This document shows, piece by piece, positions 17,357 to 26,536 of a stretch of DNA of 64,000 nucleotides; position 1 is the stretch's first letter, and every line of letters begins with the position of its first letter. Both the position numbers and the translations under genes were made by a program. A model generated the notes under the pieces. The model did no database searches. It was given only the letters and a program-made list of their open reading frames with translations, and was not told where the DNA came from. This DNA is from Photorhabdus cinerea (GTDB lineage Bacteria > Pseudomonadota > Gammaproteobacteria > Enterobacterales > Enterobacteriaceae): positions 124,001-188,000 of the forward strand of contig NZ_PUJW01000007.1 in assembly GCF_011189575.1 (NCBI RefSeq), written 5' to 3'.

Positions 17357-20300
17357 GTGCGCCTGATTATCAGCTTATTGCTTAGCCTGCTCATTATTAG
17401 TCCAGTTTTTGCTGCTACTCAACTTGATGAAAACCAGCTCAAACAAGAACTGAAACAAATTGAATCCAGTAAAAATCCGCAGGATGCAGAAGTTGCTCAG
17501 GCGCTTCAAGGGGCGCTCAATTGGATTGCCGATACTAAATCTACTAACGACAGAACGCAGAAATATCAGGCTGCCATTGATAACTTTCCAAAAATAATCA
17601 GAGAGCTTCGTCAAAAATTACTTGCTGAAAGTGATACTCCCCGCCAAATTCCTGCTAACCAGTCAATCGCAAATCTTGAGCAGCAGATTATTCAGATCAG
17701 CAGTCGGTTGCTGGACCAAGGTGGGCAATTACAGCAAGAACAGGACAAAGGGCGGGAAATCAGCGACTCCCTTGGGTTATTACCACAACAACAATCAGAA
17801 GCACGACGCCTTCTGACTGAAGCATCCTCTCGCCTTCAATCATTAGGAACACCATCCACTCCATTAGGAGAAGCTCAATTTGCTTTAGCTCAAGCCGAAG
17901 TAAATGCTCACAAAGCGACAGTTAATGAACTGGAAATAGCTCAGCTTTCTGCCAATAACCGGCAGGAAATTTCCCGTATGCGAGTTGATCTGTTCAAAAA
18001 GCGTTATCAGCGACTTGATCTTGAGCTGCAACAACTCCGCAGCCAACTCAATGCACAACGCCAGCAAAAAGCAGAATTAGCTCTGGAACATACCGAAATG
18101 CTGGCAGAACAAAGTGATCAACTACCCAAATTTCTGCTTGATGAATTACAACTGAACCGCCATTTATCTCAGGAGCTAAATCAGCAAGTACAACGAATGA
18201 ATACCATAGGCTCAAAGCAACGCCAGGCCGCCAGTGATATTATTCAAGTCCGGCAAGCACTGAGTACCATTCGTGAACAGGCACAATGGCTTGGTGGCTC
18301 TACGACGCTTGGGGAAGCACTTCGAACTCAGCTTGCCCGTTTACCCGACATGTCTAAACCTCAGCAACTTGACCGGAATATTGTCAAATTCAGGGTCGAT
18401 CGGCTGAAATACGAAGATATGCTAGAACAGTTACAAAAAGAAACAAAACCAACGCAGGCAAACAACGTTGCACTGACGGCCGAACAAGAACGGATTTACG
18501 ATTCCCTGATTCGTACCCGTAAAGAATTACTCAATTCACTACTATCTGGTTATGACAGTGAGATTCTTGAACTAACCAAGCTAAAAGTCTCTACCAACCA
18601 GCTAAACGATGCACTGACAGAAGTAAAAGAAGCCACCCACCGTTATCTGTTCTGGGTCGCAGATGTCAATTCTGTTTCGCTCAATTACCCTATTAATGTT
18701 GTGCAGGATCTGACTCGTTTATTATCACTGGATACTTTCTCTCAGTTAAGTGGTGCCCTGATAGTCATGCTGACCACTCAGGATACACTGCTATATCTGC
18801 TTGGCGCGCTACTCCTTGTGATATTCAGTATCAGCTCTCTCCGCCACTATCACGCATTTCTTGAACGCGCGAGTAACCGTATTGGCAAAGTAACATATGA
18901 TCACTTTTCCCTCACTTTACGTACTGTGTTCTGGTCAGTTATTGTCGCATTACCTTTGCCAATGCTCTGGTCTGCAATTGGCTATGGGCTGCAAAGCGCC
19001 TGGCAGTATCCAATGGCGATCGCCATTGGATACGGTGTCAGTGCGACGACGCCCGTATTATGGATCTTTATGCTGAGTGCGACTTTTGCACATCCAAATG
19101 GATTATTCATTGCCCATTTTCGTTGGCAGGAAGAACGGGTCAAACGGGCATTGCGATTCTACCAGCTCTCTATCTTTGCCATTGTGCCATTGGTGATGGC
19201 ACTAATCACTTTCGAACATTACAGTGATCGAGAATTTGCCTCCACACTTGGCAGGCTCTGTTTCCTGATACTGTGCGTCTCCTTAAGCTTGATTACCAGC
19301 AGCCTGAAACGGGCAAGAGTCCCGCTCTATCTGGATAAAAATGGCTCCGGTGAAAACGTTATCAATACTGCTCTCTGGTGGATTTTACTCTCTGCGCCGA
19401 TAATCGCAGCTCTGGCTTCCATACTGGGCTATTTCAGTACATCGCAGGCATTACTGGGACGTTTGGAGACTTCTGTTGCTATCTGGTTCTTCCTGCTGGT
19501 TATTTACCATATTATCCGGCGCTGGATGTTAATTCAGCGACGCAAGATCGCCTTCGAACGGGCAAAACAGCGGCGGGCAGAAATTCTGGCTCAACGTGCC
19601 AAAGGAGAAGATGATTCAACGGGTTCAAGCAGCATCGAAGGTGCTATTGAAGTTGACGAACCGATTATTGATTTGGATGCAATTAGTGCCCAATCATTGG
19701 GACTGATACGTTCAATTCTAACCATGTTTGCGCTGGTTTCATTGATTTGGCTCTGGTCAGAACTCCATTCAGCTTTCTCATTCCTAGAAAACATCCGTTT
19801 GTGGGATGTCACCACCACAATGAACAATATAGAAACTATCCAACCCATCACCATGGGTTCTGTATTGATTGCCATACTGGTCATTATTATCACAACTCAA
19901 TTGGTACGTAACCTGCCCGCACTACTTGAGCTGGCCTTATTGCAGCATTTGGAGTTAACGCCAGGTACTGGCTTTGCCATTACCACACTGACTAAATACA
20001 CCATTACCCTGATCGGAGGCTTAGTAGGTTTCTCGCTGATTGGTATTGAATGGTCAAAACTACAATGGCTTGTTGCTGCGCTAGGGGTTGGGCTTGGTTT
20101 TGGTTTACAAGAGATCTTCGCCAACATCGTTTCTGGCCTGATGATCCTGTTTGAAAAGCCCATCCGTATCGGTGATACCGTCACTATCCGCAATCTGACC
20201 GGCAGCATCACCAAGATCAATACACGGGCAACAACGCTTTCAGATTGGGACCGGAAAGAGATTATTGTTCCTAACAAAGCCTTTATCACTGAGCAGTTTA

Positions 20301-20692
20301 TTAACTGGTCATTGTCAGACACCATCACCCGTGTCGTACTGACAATTCCTGCTCCGGCAGAGAATAACAGCGAAGAAATCACCCAAATCCTGTTAAATGC
20401 GGCCAAACGCAGCTCTCTGATCCTGGATAACCCGGCGCCTGAAGTGTATCTGGTTGATCTCCAGCACGGCATTCAGATATTTGAATTACGTATTTATGCC
20501 GCTGAAATGGGGCACCGGATGCCTGTCCGCCATGAAATCCACCAGCTTATTCTGCAAGAATTTCACAAGCATGGTATTACTCTGCCATTCCCGCCATTTC
20601 AGGCTAGCATTGATATAATTGGTCAAAATATCCGCAGCACTACAACCAATATGTCAGGCCGAAATCCACCACGTCAACCGGGTAGTTTGTAA
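17357..20692 (+). CDS. mscM: MscM, miniconductance mechanosensitive channel
   Basis: 1111 residues from a GTG start after an AAGGAGAG ribosome-binding site (E. coli 1107). A cleavable signal peptide (about 1-20) is followed by a long periplasmic coiled-coil region (about 25-430, Gln/Leu-rich). About eleven membrane spans follow from residue 470. The C-terminal MscS core includes a pore helix rich in Gly/Ala (LVAALGVGLGFGLQEIFANI) and the beta domain starting PIRIGDTVTIRNLTG. It opens under hypo-osmotic membrane tension. No defect is visible. Confidence 0.96.
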   Translation: MRLIISLLLSLLIISPVFAATQLDENQLKQELKQIESSKNPQDAEVAQALQGALNWIADTKSTNDRTQKYQAAIDNFPKIIRELRQKLLAESDTPRQIPANQSIANLEQQIIQISSRLLDQGGQLQQEQDKGREISDSLGLLPQQQSEARRLLTEASSRLQSLGTPSTPLGEAQFALAQAEVNAHKATVNELEIAQLSANNRQEISRMRVDLFKKRYQRLDLELQQLRSQLNAQRQQKAELALEHTEMLAEQSDQLPKFLLDELQLNRHLSQELNQQVQRMNTIGSKQRQAASDIIQVRQALSTIREQAQWLGGSTTLGEALRTQLARLPDMSKPQQLDRNIVKFRVDRLKYEDMLEQLQKETKPTQANNVALTAEQERIYDSLIRTRKELLNSLLSGYDSEILELTKLKVSTNQLNDALTEVKEATHRYLFWVADVNSVSLNYPINVVQDLTRLLSLDTFSQLSGALIVMLTTQDTLLYLLGALLLVIFSISSLRHYHAFLERASNRIGKVTYDHFSLTLRTVFWSVIVALPLPMLWSAIGYGLQSAWQYPMAIAIGYGVSATTPVLWIFMLSATFAHPNGLFIAHFRWQEERVKRALRFYQLSIFAIVPLVMALITFEHYSDREFASTLGRLCFLILCVSLSLITSSLKRARVPLYLDKNGSGENVINTALWWILLSAPIIAALASILGYFSTSQALLGRLETSVAIWFFLLVIYHIIRRWMLIQRRKIAFERAKQRRAEILAQRAKGEDDSTGSSSIEGAIEVDEPIIDLDAISAQSLGLIRSILTMFALVSLIWLWSELHSAFSFLENIRLWDVTTTMNNIETIQPITMGSVLIAILVIIITTQLVRNLPALLELALLQHLELTPGTGFAITTLTKYTITLIGGLVGFSLIGIEWSKLQWLVAALGVGLGFGLQEIFANIVSGLMILFEKPIRIGDTVTIRNLTGSITKINTRATTLSDWDRKEIIVPNKAFITEQFINWSLSDTITRVVLTIPAPAENNSEEITQILLNAAKRSSLILDNPAPEVYLVDLQHGIQIFELRIYAAEMGHRMPVRHEIHQLILQEFHKHGITLPFPPFQASIDIIGQNIRSTTTNMSGRNPPRQPGSL

Positions 20693-20735
20693 AAAATGAT
20701 GAAGCACTGAACACCCGTACTTAAATCAACCCACT

Positions 20736-20785
20736 CTATTTCAGGCAAAGTATTACCTTTTACCGCCATCCTATGCCTGAAATAG
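20736..20785. repeat. 12-bp inverted repeat overlapping the PAAR gene 3' end
   Basis: CTATTTCAGGCA (20736-20747) recurs as its exact reverse complement at 20774-20785, separated by 26 bp. The right arm encodes the last residues of the PAAR protein. It could form a hairpin between the convergent mscM and PAAR genes, but there is no T-run for a terminator. Confidence 0.7.
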
Positions 20786-21034
20786 ACTTTGCGAAGCAAT
20801 CAATGTCGCCCCACAAGAGGTTTTCATTCCCTCCAGAGCATATGTTTGCCCATTAGAGCCGACTATGCCAGGCGTTCCTTCCACGATGGTTTGATTGCCA
20901 CCACATTTTGGACAGGATACCGCATCCCCAACCCGAGCCGCTTTCTTCCCCAACACATCACAGCTTTCATCACCGGTTAACACTTTGCCACCATGCGAAG
21001 TCGAATCCCCAACCAAAATAATGGAACGTAACAT
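20771..21034 (-). CDS. PAAR-domain protein (type VI secretion spike tip)
   Basis: 87 residues that are essentially one PAAR domain (IILVGDSTSHGGKVLTGD, KKAARVGDAVSCPKCGG, and a C-terminal LEGMKTSCGATLIASQ). Conserved His and Cys residues match the zinc-binding tip of this family. PAAR proteins cap VgrG spikes and recruit effectors. No VgrG or other secretion gene lies in this window, so it is an orphan cargo or tip gene. A degraded module starts 204 bp away on the other strand; the gap is AT-rich with no recognised signal. Confidence 0.92.
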   Translation of the reverse strand: MLRSIILVGDSTSHGGKVLTGDESCDVLGKKAARVGDAVSCPKCGGNQTIVEGTPGIVGSNGQTYALEGMKTSCGATLIASQSLFQA

Positions 21035-21238
21035 ATTTCACCCTCTTAACTATTAATTGAATATTAATTTCAGCTTCCGCCATCTGGCTATCAAGGCGTC
21101 ATAACTTCTTAATTAAGGCAAACCTCCCCCAATCAAATTCATCAAAATAAACTACATAATCAAGTTACCTGAACGCCTATAAAATTTACATCATCAACTG
21201 TTTTAAACCACAATTTTCATACATTCAAACAATCAACC

Positions 21239-22848
21239 TTGATATTCATCAGATCAAAATATAAATTTACATTAACAGTTGAGCACAAAAGAAGCGGAGT
21301 TGATAATATTTTACAAGGGATGGGGACCTTTCTGGCCACCGTCTGCGCTAACCCCGATCAGGCGATTTCTCAGGGGGCAGATTATGTCCGACAACTTCCC
21401 CAGAAAGCCATTGACCAGATAACCCAACAATTTGTCCCCGCTCTGTTATCTACGTTAGGTGTAGTGATTGAACCGGGTGGCCGGGTGGCACTCAGTGAAC
21501 AGAGCTATCAGGAAGTACTCAAGCGGCTGGAATCGAAAACGAATCGCCACCTGCCAGATCCAGCGGTGCGGACACAGGCTATTTTAACTGGAGTAAACGC
21601 CTGGAATCACTCGGCAATAAACCGGTGATAACCCTGCCTGCGGTTAAAACCAGTGCAGACTCACCGGTTCAGCTTTTTACCTTGGAAGGAGCCGGTAAAC
21701 CTTCTATTGGCTTACTGTTTGATTCTTCAATGACCGGTGTCAGCCTGTTTTTAAATACGTTTACCCTATCGGACGTGCTCACGCAGACAGAATATGCCCG
21801 TAACAACCCGTTACAACCCGGCCCGACCTATATGAATCTGCTACGCTTTAGTACCGCGGTGATTGGTATGAGTGCTGATTTAGCCTCTATCGGCTCGACG
21901 CTGGCGAGCAAAGTGAACTCCCCGATAGTCAAGGCGCTGATGAATGGGATAAAAGTACCTACCATCAATACGTCCATGGTCAGTCAGTTCTCCCGGGTTG
22001 CCGGTAGCGTGGCAGGCTATTTAGGGGCGATGGTTTCCTTCTATGATGCCAGTAACGCCTTTAAAGTAGGTAATAAAGTGGAAGGTTATAGTCAGGTGGC
22101 GATAGGGACAGGCTCCATTATTCTGACAACCGCGGTCTGGATCGGGGTTGCCGCAGGCACCTTCCTGACAGGGGGGGTACTCACTGCGATAGTCGCAGGA
22201 GCCAATTTGTTTATCGGTGGCAGCATCGTTCAAGCCAGCAGTGCCTGGTCAGATTTAGAGAAAGTGTTGAATAACTGTTTCTGGGGGGCGGGGAAGAAAT
22301 ATGATTTTTGGCCAGAGGATGAGCGTCCAAGTATTTTGGGACAACTCAAGACCGCAAGAAAGATGGATAATGTTACACAAAACTGCTTTTCTATAGAAAA
22401 TCAGGAATTTCTAAATCTCTTTATTCAACCACAATTAAAAATACAGCAGGGGATTGGAATTACTACCTATCGTTTTACCCTGCCAGCTTTTCAGATGAGT
22501 CTCTCAAATATCCGAAGGGTTTTTGTAACTCCGTCTAGAACTCCCTACTATTGGGAAGGAAAAGTCGATTATATTGAGATTAACCGCCTCAAATATACCC
22601 CTGATGCTTTTCGCAATGCCAAATTCAGGGAAGCTCAGGAACAGGCCAAATTGACCCTAAATGGCGATACAGCAACGTTGGAGATAACAGTCACGGAAAC
22701 AATGGGCGTTTATCCCCGCAGTAGCGAACTGTACTGGTATTATGAGCAATCAGAAAATGTCATCGCCCCTCTGCGCTATCTCCAGGGAGAAGTACCCACA
22801 GCAGAAAATATCATTAAAGGTAGTTTTGACGGAGAACGCATATTATGA
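21239..22848 (+). pseudogene. Frameshifted, probably 5'-truncated effector-like gene next to PAAR
   Basis: Two overlapping frames make one gene. The 129-codon frame (21239-21628) opens at a TTG without a ribosome-binding site. The 407-codon frame (21625-22848) would need a GTG inside the first. Reading the second frame upstream gives plausible protein (GADTGYFNWSKRLESLGNKPV), so a single-base loss is likely at about 21535-21570, perhaps in the AAAA tract at 21535-21538. The second part has two membrane-type segments (about 22085-22235: IGTGSIILTTAVWIGVAAGT and a Gly/Ala-rich partner) and a beta-rich tail. By position it may be the remains of a type VI effector; I do not recognise the family with certainty. 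Confidence 0.6.
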
Positions 22849-23016
22849 AGCAGCGATTAAAAAGATTACTTAAAAAATGGTTTCCTACGATTCATCCACT
22901 GCCAGCTAAACGGCTGGCTCGTTGGGAAAAAGCTTCTAGCGAACCGCCGGATATTAAAACTCTATAGCAATGTAATTGGCTGGTATTATTGGGATGTCCT
23001 GAAAAAATCTGGATGA
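22845..23016 (+). pseudogene. Small basic ORF broken by an A-tract frameshift
   Basis: The ATG overlaps the upstream stop as ATGA. As written the frame closes after 40 codons (TAG, 22965-22967). Removing one A from the AAAAA tract at 22927-22931 restores a 56-residue frame ending at 23016, with continuous protein-like sequence (RWEKLLANRRILKLYSNVIG). It could be a remnant of an immunity or accessory gene for the preceding effector-like gene. That is inference from position alone. Confidence 0.45.
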
Positions 23017-23061
23017 TCCTGTACTTTCATAAAATACCCCTAAAGAGCATCAATAAGGTTT

Positions 23062-23316
23062 TTAGTAGTGATAACGACATTGCACAATAATGATTGCTTC
23101 GTCTGTCACCTTGTAAACCAAACGATGTTCTCGATCAATCCGCCTGGACCAATACCCCGACCAATTATGTTTTAAAGGCTCTGGATCACCCAGCCCATCA
23201 AAGGGCTGCCGTTTAATATCTTTAATTAACGTATTTATGCGCTTTAAGATTTTTTTATCAGTTTGTTGCCAGTGCAGATAATCCTCCCATGCCATCCCCA
23301 CCCAAGATAAAATCAT
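23062..23316 (-). CDS. yoeB: YoeB-type mRNA interferase toxin
   Basis: 84 residues, the E. coli YoeB length. The expected catalytic residues are present: Glu46 (GDPEPLKHN), Arg65 (REHRLVYKV), His83 and the C-terminal Tyr84 (CRYHY). YoeB cleaves mRNA on the ribosome. Its start overlaps the yefM stop as ATGA (23313-23316), so translation is coupled. The toxin looks intact. Confidence 0.96.
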   Translation of the reverse strand: MILSWVGMAWEDYLHWQQTDKKILKRINTLIKDIKRQPFDGLGDPEPLKHNWSGYWSRRIDREHRLVYKVTDEAIIIVQCRYHY

Positions 23317-23573
23317 TCTTCCAACAGTCCTTTTTCAACGGTTTTACCAGCTTCCACTTCCGCAATGGCCTGGTTCAAACGAGCAGCATTTTTGGGACTG
23401 GCCATCAAGTAGGCTGTCTCTTCATAAGCCTGGAAATCCTCTAAACTAATAACGACCGCTGGTTTACCGTTCCGGCGAGTGATAATAATGGGCTTGTGGT
23501 CATCATTTACTTTATCCAGAGTTCTGGTCAAGTTAGCCCGAAATGCTGAATAGCTCATCGTATTCATAGTCAT
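23313..23573 (-). CDS. yefM: YefM-type antitoxin
   Basis: 86 residues; a second Met two codons in (23567) is also possible. It has the YefM/Phd fold (MSYSAFRANLTRTLDKVND, then ITRRNGKPAVVISLEDFQAYEETAYL) and a disordered acidic tail that wraps YoeB. It is followed by overlapping yoeB and preceded by TGTAC-containing operators at 23587-23610, consistent with autorepression. Confidence 0.96.
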   Translation of the reverse strand: MTMNTMSYSAFRANLTRTLDKVNDDHKPIIITRRNGKPAVVISLEDFQAYEETAYLMASPKNAARLNQAIAEVEAGKTVEKGLLEE

Positions 23574-23586
23574 TACCTCCCAATGT

Positions 23587-23620
23587 TGTACCCATAACTG
23601 TACTTGTACAAATATAAGTA
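23587..23620. promoter_or_regulatory. YefM operator region
   Basis: Upstream of yefM the sequence has TGTAC at 23587-23591 and 23599-23603, the palindrome TTGTACAA (core TGTACA, 23605-23610) and AGTAC at 23617-23621. E. coli YefM binds palindromes with a TGTACA core at the equivalent position, so this is very likely the autoregulatory site. Confidence 0.65.
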
Positions 23621-24570
23621 CGCAAGTGTTGCACTAATGATATTTCTGTGACTCCAATCCAATCTCATGAAGAAAATTACTGAGTGGGAATTTTCGATGA
23701 TAATTTCATGTTTTCCACCCGGAATTTTCATCTGACAAAACCGACGACAAACTTAAACAGTAAAAAAATGAGAGGTGTTTTTAGGGCTTAAATGTATTAG
23801 CTTAAACCCTGAAAATTAACTTTTTTATCCATTTTTCTATTGCGTTATTTTTTATGGTTTTTTTCATAAAATAACGCTTAAATACCCGTCTTTTCAGATA
23901 ATATTCTTTTACGGGCTAATTTCTTTTCAACTTTCTATTAATGGTTGATGGTTTTGATTAAGTGCGATTAACCATCTTTCTGAAAATCTGCACTTATTTA
24001 GTTAACCCCTCTTGATATAAAAGTTTTAATATCTCTTCATTTACTCTTTTAAATAGTTATGGAGGTTAGGCAAATGAATTAAACCAGCTTTTTTTAGTCA
24101 CTTTATGTCTATTTAAAAACCGAGCATTAATCGATAACCTATCCTTTAATCCTTGGCTGATAGATAACTAAGTTAATCACCGATAAAAAGAAATTTGCTA
24201 TCGCCAAAAAATGGAAATGTAAGTTTCAACGATTACCTTTAGTTTTTCATAAACTTTTTTCAGCCATTCAAAATCTTTTGTTTAAGCAAATTTTCTTAAT
24301 GCGGTTAATCCTGTTAAATATTTTTATATAATCTCATATTTCTGTTTTTTAGTTAACTCGTCATTTTTTAATAAACTTAAAATCCGCTTTTCCTGATGTT
24401 TTCTCTTCCAATATTAGTGTAAAACCGCATTTTTTACCTGCTTAAAAAAATCTTTAATCATTTATGTTTTACCTTTAATGATTAAAGTTTTTACCTGTTT
24501 CTTCGTAATACATTTACCCTTTTTCCAGATTTTAAAACCACACTGATTTTGTCTCAGAGCAACAGTAAAA
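23621..24570. other. AT-rich non-coding stretch with several hairpins
   Basis: About 950 bp without a credible gene on either strand. Visible structure: a 13-bp inverted repeat (23842-23877, GCGTTATTTT...AAAATAACGC), GATGGTT/AACCATC arms (23949-23978), and a perfect 11-bp A/T hairpin CTTTAATCATT/AATGATTAAAG (24452-24487) flanked by A- and T-runs on both sides. Base composition is markedly more AT-rich than the flanking genes, which suggests decayed or acquired DNA. Confidence 0.6.
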
Positions 24571-24574
24571 ACAG

Positions 24575-24606
24575 AAAAACCGCGGGATGTTTCCATCCAC
24601 ACGGCT
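24575..24606 (-). terminator. Rho-independent terminator of the recQ-pldB-yigL operon
   Basis: On the minus strand a stem of about ten pairs with one bulge (CCGTG.GGATG against CATCC-CGCGG) is capped by a GAAA tetraloop and followed by TTTTT. It lies about 95 bp past the yigL stop. Confidence 0.65.
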
Positions 24607-24701
24607 TGATTTGAAAAGACCATTACTCATTAAATGCCAATTAAAGAACTCGCATTTTCACCAGTAATCTAAACCAATAGCACTTAATGATGATTGACCA
24701 G

Positions 24702-25502
24702 TTAAACCTGATACATTTTGCATAAATAGCGGGAAACAGCATCATCCGCATTTGAGCCAATCACATCCATATCTGGCAGGATATCTTTCAAGCGCTGGTG
24801 AGCATCCCGCATAATACAACCCTTACCTGCCGCCATTAGCATTTCCAGATCATTCATCCCATCACCAAAAGCTATGCAGTCACTTAGTTTATAACCCATA
24901 GATTTAGCAACTTGCTCAAGTGCATGACCTTTGGAAACACCACCAGCCATAACCTCCAAACAATTACGCAATGAAAAACTCACATTTACTCTATCACCCC
25001 AACGTGCGTTAATTGCTTCCTCCAGAGTAATCAATAAATCATGATCTTCACAGGTAAAGTAAACTTTGCACACACCATCAGTCTTAAAATTATCACGCTC
25101 AAAAAGCTGATAATGGAATACTGACTCCTGGAAAAATGCTTCCTGCTCAGGGCTTTCACGATTCATATACCAGTCGTCATTACGGTAATAATTCGTCAGA
25201 ATATTGGGATTATCAAACTCCATTAAACATAAGTCATGCACAATATCAGGATCAACATTGTGACTGAAAACCAATTCACCCGCAGTATTATGTACCCTAG
25301 CACCATTGGAAGTGATCATATAGGCATCAATACCAAGACCATCCCGGATTTGCGCAACATCCACATGGTGACGGCCGGTAGCAAAAATAAAATGGATGCC
25401 TTTTTTTATCAGTAAATTAAGCGTTTCCTTGGTGTAAGAAGTTAATTTGTGATCAGGAGACAGCAAAGTGCCATCTAAATCTGAAGCAACAATGTGATAC
25501 AT
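24702..25502 (-). CDS. yigL: YigL, Cof-type HAD sugar phosphatase
   Basis: 266 residues. The HAD motif I nucleophile is at ASDLDGTLL (Asp9 and Asp11 region), motif II is FATGRHH, and motif IV is AFGDGMNDLEML. This Cof-like architecture has the cap inserted between motifs II and III. In E. coli YigL dephosphorylates sugar phosphates and pyridoxal phosphate, and is up-regulated by the sRNA SgrS during sugar-phosphate stress. It is last of recQ-pldB-yigL, 21 bp after pldB. Confidence 0.95.
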   Translation of the reverse strand: MYHIVASDLDGTLLSPDHKLTSYTKETLNLLIKKGIHFIFATGRHHVDVAQIRDGLGIDAYMITSNGARVHNTAGELVFSHNVDPDIVHDLCLMEFDNPNILTNYYRNDDWYMNRESPEQEAFFQESVFHYQLFERDNFKTDGVCKVYFTCEDHDLLITLEEAINARWGDRVNVSFSLRNCLEVMAGGVSKGHALEQVAKSMGYKLSDCIAFGDGMNDLEMLMAAGKGCIMRDAHQRLKDILPDMDVIGSNADDAVSRYLCKMYQV

Positions 25503-25523
25503 AGTTATAGTTCCTAAATTAAA

Positions 25524-26522
25524 TCAATTTTGATCAAAAAAATCACAAATGGCGTTGAGTGCCTGGCTACGTAATTTATCTTTTTCAAACAGGATTTCAT
25601 GATGTGCCCCCTGTATAATCAAAGGTGACTGCTCTTGAATGAGAATCTCTTCTTTCTGACGTAATTCACAAAAAGCCCGTAATTTCTGATTATTAATGAC
25701 CTTATCCTCGCTGGCTTTTAAAACCATCAGTGGCGTCTCAATTTTCCCTGCTTTTTCTATCAGTATGTCGCCAACCTGCATACTTTCCCGCATCCAATGA
25801 TATGTCGGGCCACCTATGCGTAATTCTGGGTAATCAGCGTAATAACGAAGGTAACGGCAATAACGTTCCTGGCTATGTGTCAGAAGGTTGATCAAATAAG
25901 GCAATGGGCGCCATTTCCCGGTCAATATTGCGTAATTGTTGCGTATATCCGGGTACTTTTCTGCCCGGTTTACCAGAAAGGTTGCCAACCAACGTGGCAT
26001 AGGTAAGTTAATACCAAACATAGGAGCACACAGGGCCGCTGCATCAAAAACCTGGCTATGACGTAATAAGAATCCCCCTAATATTGCCGCCCCCATGGAA
26101 TGAGCCAGCGCATAACAGTGGGAATAATGACGAGGAAGAATTTCTCTTTCTATAAACGTTTCAACATCATCAATATAGTCATTGAATTTTTCTACATGCC
26201 CTTTTTGCGGATCTTCAAGCATCCTACTGGATCGCCCTTGCCCACGATGATCAATAATAAAAACATCGTAGCCCAGGTGATAGAAATCAAATGCCACTTC
26301 CGGGTATTTGACATAACTTTCACTACGGCCAGGCAAGATAACAACCGCTCTATGATTCTTTGTGGTTGTACAAAAACGGACATAGCGTATCAGCACATTA
26401 TCGACACCGATAAACTCATGTTCTTCTCTGGTTTGCCAGAAATCTAACAGAGGCCCGTTAGCAAAAGCAGAGAACTGTATCTCACGATTGAGCCAGCTTT
26501 CTTTCAATCTTTCGGGCGTCAT
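25524..26522 (-). CDS. pldB: PldB, lysophospholipase L2
   Basis: 332 residues, an alpha/beta hydrolase with nucleophile elbow AHSMGAA, an oxyanion-side segment DHRGQGRSSRM and a C-terminal His in GAHHEILFEKD. The conserved GGPTYHWMRES is characteristic of PldB. It hydrolyses lysophospholipids at the cytoplasmic face. It lies 14 bp after recQ. In E. coli rhtB and rhtC separate recQ and pldB; they are absent here. Confidence 0.95.
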   Translation of the reverse strand: MTPERLKESWLNREIQFSAFANGPLLDFWQTREEHEFIGVDNVLIRYVRFCTTTKNHRAVVILPGRSESYVKYPEVAFDFYHLGYDVFIIDHRGQGRSSRMLEDPQKGHVEKFNDYIDDVETFIEREILPRHYSHCYALAHSMGAAILGGFLLRHSQVFDAAALCAPMFGINLPMPRWLATFLVNRAEKYPDIRNNYAILTGKWRPLPYLINLLTHSQERYCRYLRYYADYPELRIGGPTYHWMRESMQVGDILIEKAGKIETPLMVLKASEDKVINNQKLRAFCELRQKEEILIQEQSPLIIQGAHHEILFEKDKLRSQALNAICDFFDQN

Positions 26523-26536
26523 AAATTGTCCTCAAG

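Noticed and set aside
24059..24082. GGAGG followed by ATGAATTAA, a two-codon minimal ORF
   Set aside because: A good ribosome-binding site before ATG-AAT-TAA is curious, but a single chance match in a long AT-rich gap is expected.
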